A stretch of DNA of 64,000 bases. It comes from Streptomyces sp. GSL17-111 (GTDB taxonomy: Bacteria > Actinomycetota > Actinomycetes > Streptomycetales > Streptomycetaceae). The notes beneath the pieces were generated by a model that worked only from the letters and a program-made list of their open reading frames with translations, ran no database searches and was not told where the DNA came from. The stretch lies in the NCBI RefSeq assembly GCF_037911585.1, contig NZ_JBAJNS010000001.1:3342001-3406000 (forward strand), read 5' to 3'. Numbering within the stretch: position 1 is the first letter of the stretch; each line of letters begins with the position of its first letter. This document shows, piece after piece, positions 56,231 to 64,000 of this stretch. A program made the position numbers and the translations under genes.

Positions 56231-57205
56231 GTGAGAACCTCCCGCACCCCACGACGTCCGCGCGGCACCGCCGTCCTCGCCGCCGCCGCGCTCGCCGCCG
56301 CCCTGACGGCCTGTGGCGGCGAGAGCCTGGAGGAGGAGAGCGGCGACGGCGGTGACGGCGGCGGCAAGGGCAGCCTCGTCATCGGGTCGGCCGGGTTCAC
56401 CGAGTCGAAGATCATGGCCGAGCTCTACGCCCAGGTCCTGGCCGAGGCCGGGTACGACACCAGCGTCCAGCAGCTCGCCAACCGCGAGCTGTACGAACCG
56501 GCCCTGGAGAAGGGCGACATCGACGTCGTCCCCGAGTACGCCGCGACGTTGGCCGAGTTCCTGAACGCGAAGGTGAACGGCGCCGCGGAGGCGGCCGAGA
56601 ACCCGGTCGCGAGCAACGACGTGGCGGCCACCCTGGCGGCCCTGGAGGAGCTGGCGGACCAGCGGGGGCTGACCGTGCTGGAAGCGGGCGACGCCGTCGA
56701 CCAGAACGCCTTCGCCGTGAGCGCCGACTTCGCGGAGGAGAACGGACTCAGCACGCTCACCGACGTCGGCGAGCAGGGGCTGGGGATCCGCCTCGCCGCC
56801 GGTGACGAGTGCCCCGAACGGCCCTTCTGCCAGCCGGGTCTGGAGCAGACCTACGGCATCGACGTCACCGCGCTCGACCCCAAGGGCGTCGGCACCGTAC
56901 CGGCCAAGCAGTCGGTGGCCGACGGCGAGAACGACATGGTCCTCACCACGACGACCGACGCGACGCTGGAGCAGTTCGGCCTCGTCCTCCTGGAGGACGA
57001 CCAGGGCCTGCAGAACGCCGACAACGTCGTCCCGGTCGTCAACACCGAGGACGCGGGGGGTCAGGACGTCGCGGACGCGCTCAACTCCCTGACCGAGGTG
57101 CTGACGACGGAGGACCTCACCGAGCTGAACCGCAAGGTCGACGCCGAGCGCCAGAAGCCCGCAGACGTCGCCCGCGCCTACCTGGAGTCCGAAAACCTCC
57201 GGTAG
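56231..57205 (+). CDS. Betaine/choline-binding lipoprotein
   Basis: A 324-residue substrate-binding protein. Lipobox LTAC with Cys near residue 27, an acidic Gly-rich linker, then the OpuBC/ProX domain (IGSAGFTESKIMAELYAQVLAEAGYDT). GTG 56231 follows AAGGAG. OpuBC-like sequences usually prefer choline or related quaternary amines. With the divergent CBS-ATPase this completes an osmoprotectant importer. Confidence 0.91.
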   Translation: MRTSRTPRRPRGTAVLAAAALAAALTACGGESLEEESGDGGDGGGKGSLVIGSAGFTESKIMAELYAQVLAEAGYDTSVQQLANRELYEPALEKGDIDVVPEYAATLAEFLNAKVNGAAEAAENPVASNDVAATLAALEELADQRGLTVLEAGDAVDQNAFAVSADFAEENGLSTLTDVGEQGLGIRLAAGDECPERPFCQPGLEQTYGIDVTALDPKGVGTVPAKQSVADGENDMVLTTTTDATLEQFGLVLLEDDQGLQNADNVVPVVNTEDAGGQDVADALNSLTEVLTTEDLTELNRKVDAERQKPADVARAYLESENLR

Positions 57206-57307
57206 GTCCGGAAGATCCGCGGGGGCGCGTACGGCCGGGATAACCCCCGGAGAACGATTCGTCACGCGCCCTCCCGGACGAACGCCACGCAGGGTAAATT
57301 CCGGGCC

Positions 57308-58027
57308 ATGCCACGAGGACGTCACCGGCAGGCCCCACCCCTGCACCGGATGCTCGCCCCGGCGGCCCTCGCCGCGACCGCGCTCACCTGCGCGGGCGGC
57401 GCCTGGCTGGCCGCCGACGGGCTGTTGCCGCGCGTCCTGGCCACGGGCGCGGCGGCGACCGCCCTCGCGGGTGCCGTCCTGCTGCGCGGCTGGGACCGCA
57501 CGGCGGGCCGCCGCCTCGGCGAGGCCCAGGCCGCCCGCCGCAGCCTGGAGTGGCGCGTCGAGGAGCGCTGCGCCGAGCTGGAGGAGGACCTGGAGGAGGC
57601 GCGCGCGCTGCGCCGGACGGCTCAGGAGGAGGCGCGGGCCGCGGAGGAGGCGTTCGAGCGGCTGCGCACCGAACACGCCGCGCTGCTGCGCCGGTACGCC
57701 CACGCGGAGACCGACCGCGCCTCGGCGCTGGAGGGCCGCCGTCAGCTCGCCATCGCCGCCGCCGAACCGGCGAAGGCGCTGCCGCCGGGCCGGTCCGCCT
57801 CCGCCCTCGGCCCCGACGCCTACCGCAGGGCCTGCGCCGCGCTCGACCTGCTGGCCGCCCGCTCCGAGGCCGCGGCGCCGCGCCCGGCCCCCGCCGACGG
57901 CGGCGCGGACGGCGGCGGTACGGACACCGGTGGCAGCGGTGACGGTGGCAGCGGTGACGGGTTCGACTACTTCGGCGCCGGCGGCCCCCGCCCCGCCGCG
58001 CGGCGCGAGGCCGCCCGGGCCTCCTGA
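57308..58027 (+). CDS. Hypothetical membrane protein with coiled coil
   Basis: A 239-residue protein: two N-terminal membrane segments (LAPAALAATALTCAGGAWLAA; LATGAAATALAGAVLL), a coiled coil from about 75 to 150 rich in Glu/Ala/Arg, and a Gly/Asp-rich C-terminus (GGGTDTGGSGDGGSGDG). No family recognised. It converges on nuoD with a 14-base gap. Confidence 0.75.
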   Translation: MPRGRHRQAPPLHRMLAPAALAATALTCAGGAWLAADGLLPRVLATGAAATALAGAVLLRGWDRTAGRRLGEAQAARRSLEWRVEERCAELEEDLEEARALRRTAQEEARAAEEAFERLRTEHAALLRRYAHAETDRASALEGRRQLAIAAAEPAKALPPGRSASALGPDAYRRACAALDLLAARSEAAAPRPAPADGGADGGGTDTGGSGDGGSGDGFDYFGAGGPRPAARREAARAS

Positions 58028-58041
58028 GCCGTCGGCCCGCC

Positions 58042-59184
58042 CTACTTGTCGATGTCGCCGACGACGAAGAAGAACGACCCGAGGATCGCGACCATGTCGG
58101 CGACCAGCGTGCCGGGCAGCAGCTCGGTGAGGGCCTGGATGTTGTTGAACGACGCCGAGCGCAGCTTCAGCCGGTAGGGCGTCTTCTCGCCCTTGGAGAC
58201 CAGGTAGTAGCCGTTCAGCCCGAGCGGGTTCTCCGTCCACGCGTACGTCGCGCCCTCGGGGGCCTTCAGCACCTTCGGCAGCCGCTGGTTGACGGGGCCG
58301 GGGGGCAGCTCGGCCAGCCGGTCCAGGCAGGCGTCGGCCAGTTCCAACGCGTTGTGCGTCTGGGCGAGCAGCACCTCGAAGCGAGCCAGGCAGTCCCCGC
58401 CGTCCCGGGTGACCACGTGCAGGACGTCCCGCAGCTCCCCGTAGGCGAGGTAGGGCTCGTCGCGGCGCAGGTCGAAGTCGACGCCGGACGCGCGGGCGAT
58501 GGGCCCGCTCACCCCGTAGCCGTGCACCGCCGCGGGGCTCAGCACACCGACGCCCTCGGTGCGCGCGCGGAAGATCTCGTTGCCGAGCACCAGGTCGTCG
58601 TAGACGCCCATGCGGGAGCGCAGCGCGCCGACGGCGGCGCGGGCCCGGTCCGTCCAGCCCGCCGGGAGGTCCTCCTTGAGGCCGCCGACGCGGTTGAACA
58701 TGTAGTGCATCCGCCCGCCCGACAGCTCCTCCATCACGTGCTGGAGGTCCTCCCGCTCCCGGAAGGCGTGGAAGATCGGGGTGATGCCGCCCAGCTCCAG
58801 CGGGTAGGAGCCGAGGAACATGAGGTGGTTGAGCACGCGGTTGAGCTCGGCCAGGAGCGTCCGCAGCCACACGGCCCGCTCGGGCACCTCCATGCCGAGC
58901 ATCCGTTCGACGGCGAGGACGACGCCCAGCTCGTTGGAGAAGGCCGAGAGCCAGTCGTGCCGGTTGGCCAGGACGATGATCTGCCGGTAGTCGCGCGCCT
59001 CGAAGAGCTTCTCGGCCCCCCGGTGCATGTAGCCGACGACGGGCTCGGCGGCGCTGATCCGCTCGCCGTCCAGCACCAGGCGCAGCCGCAGGACGCCGTG
59101 GGTGGACGGGTGCTGGGGGCCGATGTTCAGCACCATGTCGGTGCTCTCGGCCGCGCCTCCGATGCCGACTGTCGTCTCCGTCAT
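58042..59184 (-). CDS. nuoD: NADH-quinone oxidoreductase subunit D-like protein, orphan copy
   Basis: A 380-residue homologue of the 49-kDa subunit that forms the quinone pocket beside cluster N2. Typical segments: [55 protein letters not shown], and the C-terminal [35 protein letters not shown]. It is shorter than main NuoD proteins (about 430) and stands alone, with no other nuo gene in the window. Streptomyces carry such a second nuoD; whether it works in complex I is not known to me. Confidence 0.9.
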   Translation of the reverse strand: MTETTVGIGGAAESTDMVLNIGPQHPSTHGVLRLRLVLDGERISAAEPVVGYMHRGAEKLFEARDYRQIIVLANRHDWLSAFSNELGVVLAVERMLGMEVPERAVWLRTLLAELNRVLNHLMFLGSYPLELGGITPIFHAFREREDLQHVMEELSGGRMHYMFNRVGGLKEDLPAGWTDRARAAVGALRSRMGVYDDLVLGNEIFRARTEGVGVLSPAAVHGYGVSGPIARASGVDFDLRRDEPYLAYGELRDVLHVVTRDGGDCLARFEVLLAQTHNALELADACLDRLAELPPGPVNQRLPKVLKAPEGATYAWTENPLGLNGYYLVSKGEKTPYRLKLRSASFNNIQALTELLPGTLVADMVAILGSFFFVVGDIDK

Positions 59185-59239
59185 GGGCCAAGTCTGACAG
59201 CCGGGCCGCCGCTCCGGTGCCGCCGCCTACCCTTGACGC

Positions 59240-59872
59240 ATGCAGGAGCAGGCGCAGCACGGGCCGGCGGGGGAGCCCCCCGAGCCGGGGGCACCCGTAC
59301 CGGAGAACGCACCGGACGAAGCACCCCGTCCCACCTCGGCGGGAGGCGCGGCACCGAACGCCCCGGCGTCGCCGCCGACGACCGGGCCCTTCGAGCCCGA
59401 GGAGCCCGAGAAGCCGGAGTGGCGCGGCGTCGAGCGGGCGCTGCTGAGCATGCGGCGCATGGTGCTGCTGACGACCATGGGCGTGCTGACGCTCGCCACC
59501 GCCCTGCCGCTGGCCCTGCCGCTCGGCCCGGCCTGGGCCCTGTTCGCGCTGCCGTGGCCCGCCGTCGCCGCCTGGGGCTGGTACGCGCTGGGCCGCAACT
59601 GGCGGTCCTGGCGGTACGCGGAGCGCGCCGACGACCTGCTGATCAGCCGGGGCGTGCTGTGGCGGGAGACGACGGTGGTGCCCTACGGGCGGATGCAGCT
59701 CGTCGAGGTCACCTCCGGGCCGGTGGAGCGCCGGTACGGGCTGGCCCGTCTCCAGCTGCACACCGCCGCCGCCACGACGGACGCGGCCGTCCCCGGGCTG
59801 GTGCCCGCCGAGGCGGAGCGGCTGCGGGACCGCCTCACCGAGCTGGGCGAGGCCCGTTCGGCGGGCCTGTGA
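59240..59872 (+). CDS. PH-domain (bPH2/YdbS-like) membrane protein, short
   Basis: A 210-residue protein: a Pro/Glu-rich N-terminus of 60 residues, two membrane helices (about 74-110), then a bacterial PH domain (RADDLLISRGVLWRETTVVPYGRMQLVEVTSGPVERRYGLARLQLHT). ATG 59240. Its stop overlaps the start of the next gene, a larger relative, as in the ydbS-ydbT pair of Bacillus. Confidence 0.9.
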   Translation: MQEQAQHGPAGEPPEPGAPVPENAPDEAPRPTSAGGAAPNAPASPPTTGPFEPEEPEKPEWRGVERALLSMRRMVLLTTMGVLTLATALPLALPLGPAWALFALPWPAVAAWGWYALGRNWRSWRYAERADDLLISRGVLWRETTVVPYGRMQLVEVTSGPVERRYGLARLQLHTAAATTDAAVPGLVPAEAERLRDRLTELGEARSAGL

Positions 59873-61251
59873 GTACCGAGCGGGAGCCGGACGGGCCGTC
59901 GGAGAAGCCAGGAACGTCGGGGAAGCCGGGCACGTCGGGGAAGGACGTCGCGCCGCAGGAGGGGCGGCGGCTGCACCCCATCACGCCGTGGCGCCGGGCG
60001 TGGGCGCCCATCGCGGCGCTCGTCGTCTTCTCCGTGCAGGACTACCAGCGCACCCGGGAGTGGGTGGAGGCGCTGACGCTCGGGTGGCTGGCGCTGGCCT
60101 TCGCCGTCGTGGTGCCGGTGGCGGCCGGGTACGGCTTCGTCTCGTGGTGGGTGACGCACTACGCGGTGACGGACACCGAGCTGCGCATCCGCACCGGGGT
60201 CCTCTTCCGCCGCGTCGCCCACATCCGGCTGGACCGCATCCAGGCCGTGGACGTCTCCCGGCCGCTGCTGGCCCGCGTCGCGGGCGTGGCCAAGCTGAAG
60301 CTGGACGTCGTCGGGGCGAACGAGAAGGACGAGCTGGCGTTCCTCGGCGAGGCCGACGCCGTCGCCCTGCGGGCCGAGCTGCTGGCCCGCGCCGCCGGGA
60401 TCGCCCCCGAGGCGGCGCCCGAGGCGGGCGAGGCGCCGGAGCGGGTGCTGGTGCGGGTACCGCCGGGCATGCTCACCGTCGCGCTGCTGCTCATGGGCAG
60501 CGGCTGGGGGTTCCTGGCGGCCCTGGTCATCGTCCCCGGCTTCCTGTGGTGGACGAGCGGCAGCCCGGCCGCGGCCCTCGCGGCGGCGGTGCCGATGGTG
60601 GGCGGCGCGTGGGTGGCGACCGTGGGCCGCTACCTGTCCGAGTACGACTGGAAGGTCGCCGAGTCCCCGGACGGCGTCCGCCTCGACCACGGGCTGCTGA
60701 ACCGGGAGCACGCCACCGTGCCGCCGGGCCGGGTGCAGGCCGTGCGGATCTCGGAGCCGCTGCTGTGGCGGCGGCGCGGTTGGGTGCGCGTCGAGCTGGC
60801 CGTCGCGGGCAACGACGGCGACACGCTGCTGCTGCCCGTGGCGGAGCGGGCGGTGGCCGCCCACGTGCTGGCCACGGTGCTGCCGGGTGTGGACGTGGCC
60901 GAGGCGGTGGCGGCGGCCCGGCCCGTGGCGCGCCGGGCGCGGTTCGCGGTGCCGGTGTGGTGGCACGGCTACGCGCACGGGGTCACCGACGCCGTCTTCG
61001 TCACCCGCCACGGACGGCTGCGGCGCGTGCTGGAACTGGTGCCGCACGCGAAGGTGCAGAGCGTGCGGCGCACGCAGGGCCCGTGGGAGCGGCGGCTCGG
61101 CCTGGCGGACGTCCACGTGGACCACGGTGCGAACGGCTCGGTGGTGGCGCGCCTGCGGGACGCCGAGGAGGCCACGGCCGTCGTCGCCGCTCAGGCGGAA
61201 CGTTCCCGTACCGGACGCCGCACCGCCCGGCCGGAGCGCTGGCTGACCTGA
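59869..61251 (+). CDS. PH-domain (bPH2/YdbT-like) membrane protein, long
   Basis: A 460-residue protein with three PH-domain copies and paired membrane helices (about 42-85 and 200-245). The repeated signature occurs as TELRIRTGVLFRRVAHIRLDRIQAVDVSRPL, VRLDHGLLNREHATVPPGRVQAVRISEPL and VFVTRHGRLRRVLELVPHAKVQSVRRTQG. GTG 59869 is coupled to the previous stop (GTGA). In Bacillus ydbST affects resistance to a peptide toxin; here the role is unknown. Confidence 0.9.
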   Translation: MSTEREPDGPSEKPGTSGKPGTSGKDVAPQEGRRLHPITPWRRAWAPIAALVVFSVQDYQRTREWVEALTLGWLALAFAVVVPVAAGYGFVSWWVTHYAVTDTELRIRTGVLFRRVAHIRLDRIQAVDVSRPLLARVAGVAKLKLDVVGANEKDELAFLGEADAVALRAELLARAAGIAPEAAPEAGEAPERVLVRVPPGMLTVALLLMGSGWGFLAALVIVPGFLWWTSGSPAAALAAAVPMVGGAWVATVGRYLSEYDWKVAESPDGVRLDHGLLNREHATVPPGRVQAVRISEPLLWRRRGWVRVELAVAGNDGDTLLLPVAERAVAAHVLATVLPGVDVAEAVAAARPVARRARFAVPVWWHGYAHGVTDAVFVTRHGRLRRVLELVPHAKVQSVRRTQGPWERRLGLADVHVDHGANGSVVARLRDAEEATAVVAAQAERSRTGRRTARPERWLT

Positions 61252-61305
61252 GCACCCGCCGACCCGGCACGACCCCCCTCAGGACCGTGCCCGGCACGGC
61301 CCCGC

Positions 61306-62301
61306 TCAGCGCAGCACGTCGCCCGTGCCCACCGGCTCGACGAGCCACAGGTGCCCGCCCAGCCCGGCCGGGTCGAGCAGCTCCGCCGCCTCCCCGGCCC
61401 GCACCAGGGCCCGCACGTACCCGGCCGGATCGGTGGTCGCCGAGGCGAGCGGTGGCCGGTCGCCGCGCACCCCCAGCCGGGTCAGCGCCGTGCGCTGCGG
61501 CAGCAGTGCGGCCCGGGGCCCGGCGCAGGCGTCCAGCGCGACGTGCGCCGTCAGGTCGCACGACCCGTCCGGCACCGGGAGCACCGGGCGGCCCTCGCGG
61601 TAGCCGGTCAGGGTGCCGAACGGCGGCCGGTCCGCCCGCAGGTGGCCGTAGTCCACGGCGACGGCCAGCCCCCGCTCCAGCACCCCGACGGCCGCCCGCC
61701 ACGCGGCGTCCCGGGGACCGCCCGCCTCGGCGCGGTGGCCCGGCTCCGACGGGCCGGGCCACCACCGGGCCAGCCACCGCGCGTCCGCCCCGGCGACCGG
61801 CGGGCCCAGCCGCTCCACCCCGTCCGCCCGCACCTCCACCAGGCGCCAGCGCCCCTCGCCGTCCGCCTCGACGACCTCGCAGGGCACGTTGTCCAGCCAC
61901 TCGTTGGCGAACACCAGGCCCGTCAGCCGGCCCTCCGGAAGCCCGGACCGCCACTCCACCCGTGCGTCCAGCTCCGCCGGACGGGCCGCCCGCTCCACGG
62001 CGACGGGACGCACCCGGTCCGCCACCCCGGGCGGCAGCGCGGCCAGCACGCCGGTGAGCAGTTCGCCCCGCCCCGCCCCGACGTCGACCAGCGCGAGTTC
62101 CGGGGGCCCGCCCAGCTCGGCGTCCACCCGCAGCAGGAGCTCCGCGACGGCCGCCGCGTACTGCGGCGAGGCGTGCACGGAGGTGCGGAAGTGTGCGCCC
62201 GGGGCCTCGCGGACGAAGAAGCCGTCCGGGCCGTAGAGGGCCCGCTCGGCGGCGTCCCGCCACCCCGTGAACCCCGCGTCCGCATCGCTCGCGCCGCTCA
62301 T
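61306..62301 (-). CDS. SAM-dependent methyltransferase, MidA/NDUFAF7 (DUF185) family
   Basis: A 331-residue methyltransferase. The SAM loop is [18 protein letters not shown] and the family motif [17 protein letters not shown]; the N-terminus [33 protein letters not shown] fits the DUF185 family. ATG 62299-62301 follows GGAAGGGAAGG. The mitochondrial member NDUFAF7 dimethylates an Arg of the NuoD homologue NDUFS2, and a nuoD gene lies only 2.1 kb away. Confidence 0.9.
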   Translation of the reverse strand: MSGASDADAGFTGWRDAAERALYGPDGFFVREAPGAHFRTSVHASPQYAAAVAELLLRVDAELGGPPELALVDVGAGRGELLTGVLAALPPGVADRVRPVAVERAARPAELDARVEWRSGLPEGRLTGLVFANEWLDNVPCEVVEADGEGRWRLVEVRADGVERLGPPVAGADARWLARWWPGPSEPGHRAEAGGPRDAAWRAAVGVLERGLAVAVDYGHLRADRPPFGTLTGYREGRPVLPVPDGSCDLTAHVALDACAGPRAALLPQRTALTRLGVRGDRPPLASATTDPAGYVRALVRAGEAAELLDPAGLGGHLWLVEPVGTGDVLR

Positions 62302-62459
62302 CGCGGGGCCTTCCCTTCCACATCGGTTCCGACGCCCGTCCACCGGGCCGGGGCCCGGCCCGTGCCGTCCCCGTATCCACCCTGGGAAGTAGTTGAACGT
62401 AGCAGGGATCGGTCCTCCGGTTGACCCGTCGGCCTTTCGGGCTGTTTACGCTGGGTGAC

Positions 62460-63680
62460 GTGCATCGGCTCTACGAGTTCCTCCGCAGACATCCCATGTG
62501 GGTGGACGGCTTCTGGGCCGTCTGCCTGCTCATGATGTCCGCCGTGTGGCTCGTCGCCGAGGCCGCCGCCGGGGACCACGGCGGCGCGCTCGAGGAGTGG
62601 CAGATCCTCGCCGCGATCCCCGTCACGTTGGCGCTCGCCGTCGTCGTCTGGCTGCGCCGTCGCTGCCCGCAGCAGATGCTGCTGCTCGCCGCCCTCGCGG
62701 GCGTGGCCCAGCTCGTCACCGACGTCTTCGCCGTGCCGCCGGACTTCGCGATGCTGGTGATCGTCTTCACCGTCGCCTCCGGGCCGGTGCGCTGGGCCTC
62801 CCGGCTGGCGCTCGTCGGGGCCTTCATCGCCCCCACCCTGGCCGCCCTCCGCTTCTTCGCCGGGGAGGGCAGCTCCCTCAGCACCATCGCCGGCCTGGTC
62901 TTCCTGACCGTCTGCTTCCTGCTGGCCTGGGTCCTGGGCGACTCGCTGCGGACCCGCCGCGCCTACTACGTGCAGCTGGAGGAGCGCGCCGCGCGGCTGG
63001 AGAAGGAGCGGGAGGCACAGGCCAAGGTCGCGGTGGCCGCCGAGCGGGCCCGCATCGCCCGCGAGCTGCACGACGTCGTCGCGCACAACGTGTCCGTCAT
63101 GGTGGTGCAGGCCGACGGCGGCGCCTATGTCCTGGAGACCGCGCCCGAGCAGACCCGGCAGGCCCTGGAGACGATCTCCGGCACCGGGCGGCAGGCGCTC
63201 GCCGAGATGCGGCGGCTGCTGGGCGTCCTGCGCACCAGCGAGGACGGCGAGGCGGGCGAGTACGTGCCGCAGCCCGGCGTCGACCAGCTCACCGAGCTCG
63301 TCGAGCAGGTGCGCGGCACGGGCCTCACCGTGGACTTCCGCGTCGACGGCTCCCCCCGACCGCTGCCCAGCGGCGTCGAGCTGACGGCCTACCGCATCGT
63401 GCAGGAGGCGCTCACCAACACGCGCAAGCACGGTGGGCCCGACGTGGGGGCGACCGTCCGCCTCACCTACGGCACCGACGAGCTGAGCCTGCTGGCCGAG
63501 GACGACGGGCGCGGCTCCCAGGCGGAGCTGTACGAGGAGGGCGGCGCGGACGGCCTCGGGCACGGGCTGATCGGCATGCGCGAACGCGTCGGCATGGTCG
63601 GCGGCCGCCTGGAGGCCGGCCCCCGTCCCGGCGGCGGCTTCCGCATCCACGCCCGGCTGCCGCTGGCCGGGCGGACCTGA
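62460..63680 (+). CDS. NarL-type sensor histidine kinase
   Basis: A 406-residue membrane kinase. Five or six helices (about 15-165) form the sensor, then the HisKA_3 helix with the phosphorylated His in RIARELHDVVAHNVSVMVVQ, and HATPase boxes QEALTNTRKHGG, EDDGRG and GHGLIGMRERVGMVGG. GTG 62460 (HRLYEFLRRHPMWVDGFW) is preferred to TTG 62421. It feeds the response regulator 62 bases on; the signal is unknown. Confidence 0.93.
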   Translation: MHRLYEFLRRHPMWVDGFWAVCLLMMSAVWLVAEAAAGDHGGALEEWQILAAIPVTLALAVVVWLRRRCPQQMLLLAALAGVAQLVTDVFAVPPDFAMLVIVFTVASGPVRWASRLALVGAFIAPTLAALRFFAGEGSSLSTIAGLVFLTVCFLLAWVLGDSLRTRRAYYVQLEERAARLEKEREAQAKVAVAAERARIARELHDVVAHNVSVMVVQADGGAYVLETAPEQTRQALETISGTGRQALAEMRRLLGVLRTSEDGEAGEYVPQPGVDQLTELVEQVRGTGLTVDFRVDGSPRPLPSGVELTAYRIVQEALTNTRKHGGPDVGATVRLTYGTDELSLLAEDDGRGSQAELYEEGGADGLGHGLIGMRERVGMVGGRLEAGPRPGGGFRIHARLPLAGRT

Positions 63681-63742
63681 CGCCCACGCCCCGGGCACCC
63701 ACCGCGGCCCCCGTGCCGCCCCGCTGAGAAGAGGACCGACCC

Positions 63743-64000
63743 ATGACCGTCCGCGTGATGCTCGTCGACGACCAGGCACTGCTCCGCACCGGCTTCCGCA
63801 TGGTGCTGGCCGCCCAGCCCGACATGGAGGTCGCCGCCGAGGCGGGCAACGGCGCCGAGGCCCTGGCCGCCCTGCGCACCACCCACGTGGACGTCGTCCT
63901 CATGGACATCCGCATGCCGGTGATGGACGGCGTCGAGGCCACCCGGCGCGTCTGTCAGGAGGGCGAGGGCGGCCCGGGAGACCCGAAGGTGCTCATCCTC
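63743..64000 (+). CDS. NarL/LuxR-family response regulator (5' part, runs off window)
   Basis: 86 codons are visible. The receiver domain shows VRVMLVDDQALLRTGFRMVLAAQPDMEV and the phosphorylated Asp in VDVVLMDIRMPVMDGVEAT. ATG 63743 follows GAAGAGGA. The LuxR-type DNA-binding half lies beyond the window. Partner of the upstream kinase. Confidence 0.92.
   Translation, partial: MTVRVMLVDDQALLRTGFRMVLAAQPDMEVAAEAGNGAEALAALRTTHVDVVLMDIRMPVMDGVEATRRVCQEGEGGPGDPKVLIL

Noticed and set aside
56153..59761. Open frame of 1202 codons on the reverse strand
   Set aside because: It runs across the binding protein, a hypothetical gene and nuoD in another frame, with Arg/Pro/Gly-rich nonsense; no motif supports it.

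Overview
The window is very GC-rich, with GTG/TTG starts, dense ATGA/GTGA stop-start overlaps and a gene set typical of Streptomyces: ergothioneine genes, a Zur-type set of alternative ribosomal proteins, DUF397/XRE pairs, a TipA-like regulator and a chaplin-like secreted peptide. It has 64 kb of ordinary chromosome on the right and a more accessory stretch on the left. No rRNA, tRNA, CRISPR array or prophage was seen.

Positions 1-13,400 look like a small cryptic biosynthetic island. A leftward, translationally coupled operon encodes a DUF6875-like/tryptophan-dioxygenase-like protein, a HemL-type aminotransferase, an amidase and an arylamine N-acetyltransferase (cut by the window edge). Its first gene is split by a 983-bp IS5-type insertion with 15-bp inverted repeats and a 3-bp target duplication; removing the element restores one open frame of about 473 codons. 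The dioxygenase domain carries Gly where canonical TDOs carry the distal His. Diverging from it is a rightward operon: serine acetyltransferase, cysteine-synthase-like enzyme, two different ATP-grasp ligases and an MFS exporter, a logical set for making and exporting a small peptide built on a beta-substituted alanine. A VOC protein and a freestanding acyl carrier protein follow.

Positions 13,800-21,000 hold a tiny chaplin-like secreted protein, an LPFR-motif small protein, a copper block (Cys-rich four-helix protein and CopA ATPase with two CsoR-type palindromes), a membrane kinase-like protein, and a STAS anti-anti-sigma factor beside a SigB/SigF-family sigma factor. Positions 21,200-30,800 carry a VOC protein, the overlapping egtABCD ergothioneine operon (no egtE here), an SRPBCC protein, an MreB/Mbl-like actin homologue and an ABC exporter. 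Positions 30,950-33,540 are a divergent zinc-starvation island (L28-S14 facing L33-L31-COG0523-S18) with a Zur-like box between.

Positions 33,700-38,900 hold regulators (DUF397, ATP-binding anti-sigma-like protein, XRE/DUF5753 regulator sharing a palindrome), an aldehyde dehydrogenase, a DinB protein and a TipA-like MerR regulator. From 38,900 to the right edge is conserved core: ThrE-type exporter, ppa, a PBP4-type carboxypeptidase, a metalloprotease, tilS-hpt-ftsH, the folate genes folE-folP-(NTF2-like)-folB-folK, a DUF3180 protein, ogt, a betaine/choline-type ABC importer whose ATPase is divergent from its permeases, an orphan nuoD-like gene, two PH-domain membrane proteins, a MidA/NDUFAF7-type methyltransferase and a NarL-type two-component system that runs off the window.
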